A DNA stretch of 14,929 nucleotides from an uncultured Clostridium sp. (GTDB taxonomy: Bacteria; Bacillota; Clostridia; Lachnospirales; Lachnospiraceae). This document shows, in pieces, positions 14,024 through 14,929 of the stretch (positions are counted from its first letter, which is position 1; every line of letters begins with the position of its first letter). Under the pieces are notes generated by a model. It worked only from the letters and a program-made list of their open reading frames with translations, had not been told where the DNA came from and ran no database searches. Location of the stretch: the NCBI GenBank assembly GCA_900543885.1, contig UQTA01000080.1:1-14929 (forward strand). Direction: 5' to 3'. Position numbers and translations under genes: made by a program.

Positions 14024-14740
14024 TCAAAAGATGGATGATCCACTCATTCCCCGTACAGTAGCCCGGTTGCACAGATTTAACTCCGGCAAAATCTTAATAG
14101 GAAGAAGGGGATCAATGGTATAGCAGGCCACAATATCAATGGTAGTACCATTTTCAAAAAACTTAGAGGAAGAAAGGTCGATTCCCTTTAAGCCCCCAAT
14201 CACCCGCAGCTTCTGCAAACGTTCATCTGCGGAATTGCCCTTGGAGTCCGCTCCAATGTATCCGGCGATCATAGGTCTTGCTACCAGGGTCCATGCCTGA
14301 TTGTGTGCATCTCCTGCTGCTTCATTGGCAACAGCTCCGATCACATCTTTTAATATATCTTTTGGATTGGTGCTTCCCTCATAGCTGTAGTCATTTAATT
14401 CATCCAGTTTTCCACCTTCTAATATCTCATACAGCTTCACAATGCTTTCCGCATCTGTATTAAACTGATCCTTGCGTCCGGAAGTTGCGCTTTGCAGGTC
14501 ATCATACAGCCCGGAAGCGCCGGAAACATGATACACATAGGTATACATGGATAATTCCTTGGCTGTCTGGCTCACTGCATGCTGCACCAGGCCATAGGCA
14601 TACACCACACGCATGAGGTACAGCAATGTCACGATGATCATAAGAAATATAGAATAGGAAATGCTGGCTTCAATGGTCAGCACACCCTTTTGTCTTTTCT
14701 GTGCAGTTCGTTTTAATACGCTTCTTTTTCTCTGCTTCAT
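14024..14740 (-). CDS. TadE-like pseudopilin
   Basis: This 238-residue protein has the hallmarks of a TadE/TadF minor pilin. A very basic N-terminus (residues 1-18, many K and R) is followed by G19-VLTIEAS and a hydrophobic helix at about 26-50. If prepilin peptidase cuts after G19, Glu24 is residue +5 of the mature protein, the classical class III pilin arrangement. The rest (about 60-238) would be a folded outer domain. It ends in ATVRGMSGSSIF, which resembles TadE C-termini. The ATG at 14740 is preceded by AGGGG at good spacing. A prepilin peptidase gene begins 42 bp downstream and could process it. A minor pilin or pilus-biogenesis role in a Tad/Flp system is known for the family; the exact subtype is not resolved here. 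Confidence 0.8.
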   Translation of the reverse strand: MKQRKRSVLKRTAQKRQKGVLTIEASISYSIFLMIIVTLLYLMRVVYAYGLVQHAVSQTAKELSMYTYVYHVSGASGLYDDLQSATSGRKDQFNTDAESIVKLYEILEGGKLDELNDYSYEGSTNPKDILKDVIGAVANEAAGDAHNQAWTLVARPMIAGYIGADSKGNSADERLQKLRVIGGLKGIDLSSSKFFENGTTIDIVACYTIDPLLPIKILPELNLCNRATVRGMSGSSIF

Positions 14741-14743
14741 AAT

Positions 14744-14929
14744 TTAGTACCCCTGATAGATCGTATTGTTATACTTTATCCGTCCCGTAACACCATTTGC
14801 TTCATAATCCGATTTAAAAGGAGCGGTGCTTCCAAACAGGTATCGGATGGACATCTGAGAGTCTGCCTTTAAATAGGTAAATGCCTTGTCCATAGAAAAG
14901 CTTTCCTCACCATTATTCTTCATGTTCAC
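14744..14929 (-). CDS. C-terminal part of an unrecognised protein (cut by window edge)
   Basis: An open frame runs from the right edge of the window to a TAA stop at 14744-14746. Its last residues are NNTIYQGY. A GTG sits at the very edge, but nothing upstream is visible, so I treat this as the 3' end of a longer gene rather than as a 61-residue protein. The stop is 3 bp before the TadE-like start, which implies one transcript. The visible part is polar, with a possible beta-rich stretch (SIRYLFGS) and no membrane segment. Position next to a TadE-like gene would fit a pilus-associated secreted protein or the tail of another pseudopilin, but that is context only. Confidence 0.6.
   Translation of the reverse strand: MNMKNNGEESFSMDKAFTYLKADSQMSIRYLFGSTAPFKSDYEANGVTGRIKYNNTIYQGY

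Overview
The window looks like chromosomal DNA from an anaerobic Firmicute, most likely a Lachnospiraceae-type Clostridium. The evidence is moderate-to-low GC with AGGAGG-type ribosome sites, lipoproteins with Gram-positive-style lipoboxes, and a Tad/Flp-type pilus gene set interleaved with a eukaryotic-like Ser/Thr kinase, a PP2C phosphatase and an FHA protein. The genus is inference. Every gene I can support is on the minus strand, so transcription runs from the right edge to the left. No stretch longer than 300 bases lacks a gene, and I see no tRNA, rRNA, CRISPR, IS element or convincing terminator.

Right part (14929 to 13361): the C-terminal end of an unrecognised protein, then a TadE-like pseudopilin with a class III signal sequence, then a type IV prepilin peptidase (A24 family). 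These are parts of a surface-pilus machine. Middle part (13308 to 8397): a membrane-anchored FHA protein (probable DUF6382 N-terminus), a PP2C phosphatase and a transmembrane Ser/Thr kinase whose outer part is a long TPR array. Gaps are 27 to 52 bp, so the three are probably co-transcribed. They form a complete write/erase/read module for protein phosphorylation. Next is a 52-residue single-span membrane protein (8225-8383) whose ribosome site overlaps the kinase stop codon.

Left part (8210 to 243): an array of six related lipoproteins, interrupted by a second, CpaA/TadV-type prepilin peptidase translationally coupled to the first lipoprotein. Five lipoproteins share a plan: signal peptide with lipobox, two TPRs, helical or acidic linker, then about three MORN repeats carrying a W-x-(D/E/N)-D-(Y/F)-P-N-G signature. 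The sixth (3777-4817) keeps the TPRs but has a YD-repeat-like C-terminus. Its start region lies in a different frame from its best ribosome site, across a run of seven A residues. It is followed in frame by the wreck of a MORN-type paralogue.

Working model (inference): the kinase, phosphatase and FHA protein regulate assembly or activity of the Tad-like pilus. The surface lipoproteins, TPR proteins like the Tad pilotin TadD, act outside the membrane next to the kinase's own outer TPR domain, either as assembly factors or as sensory partners. Duplication, domain exchange and decay inside the array suggest that this outer part evolves quickly.
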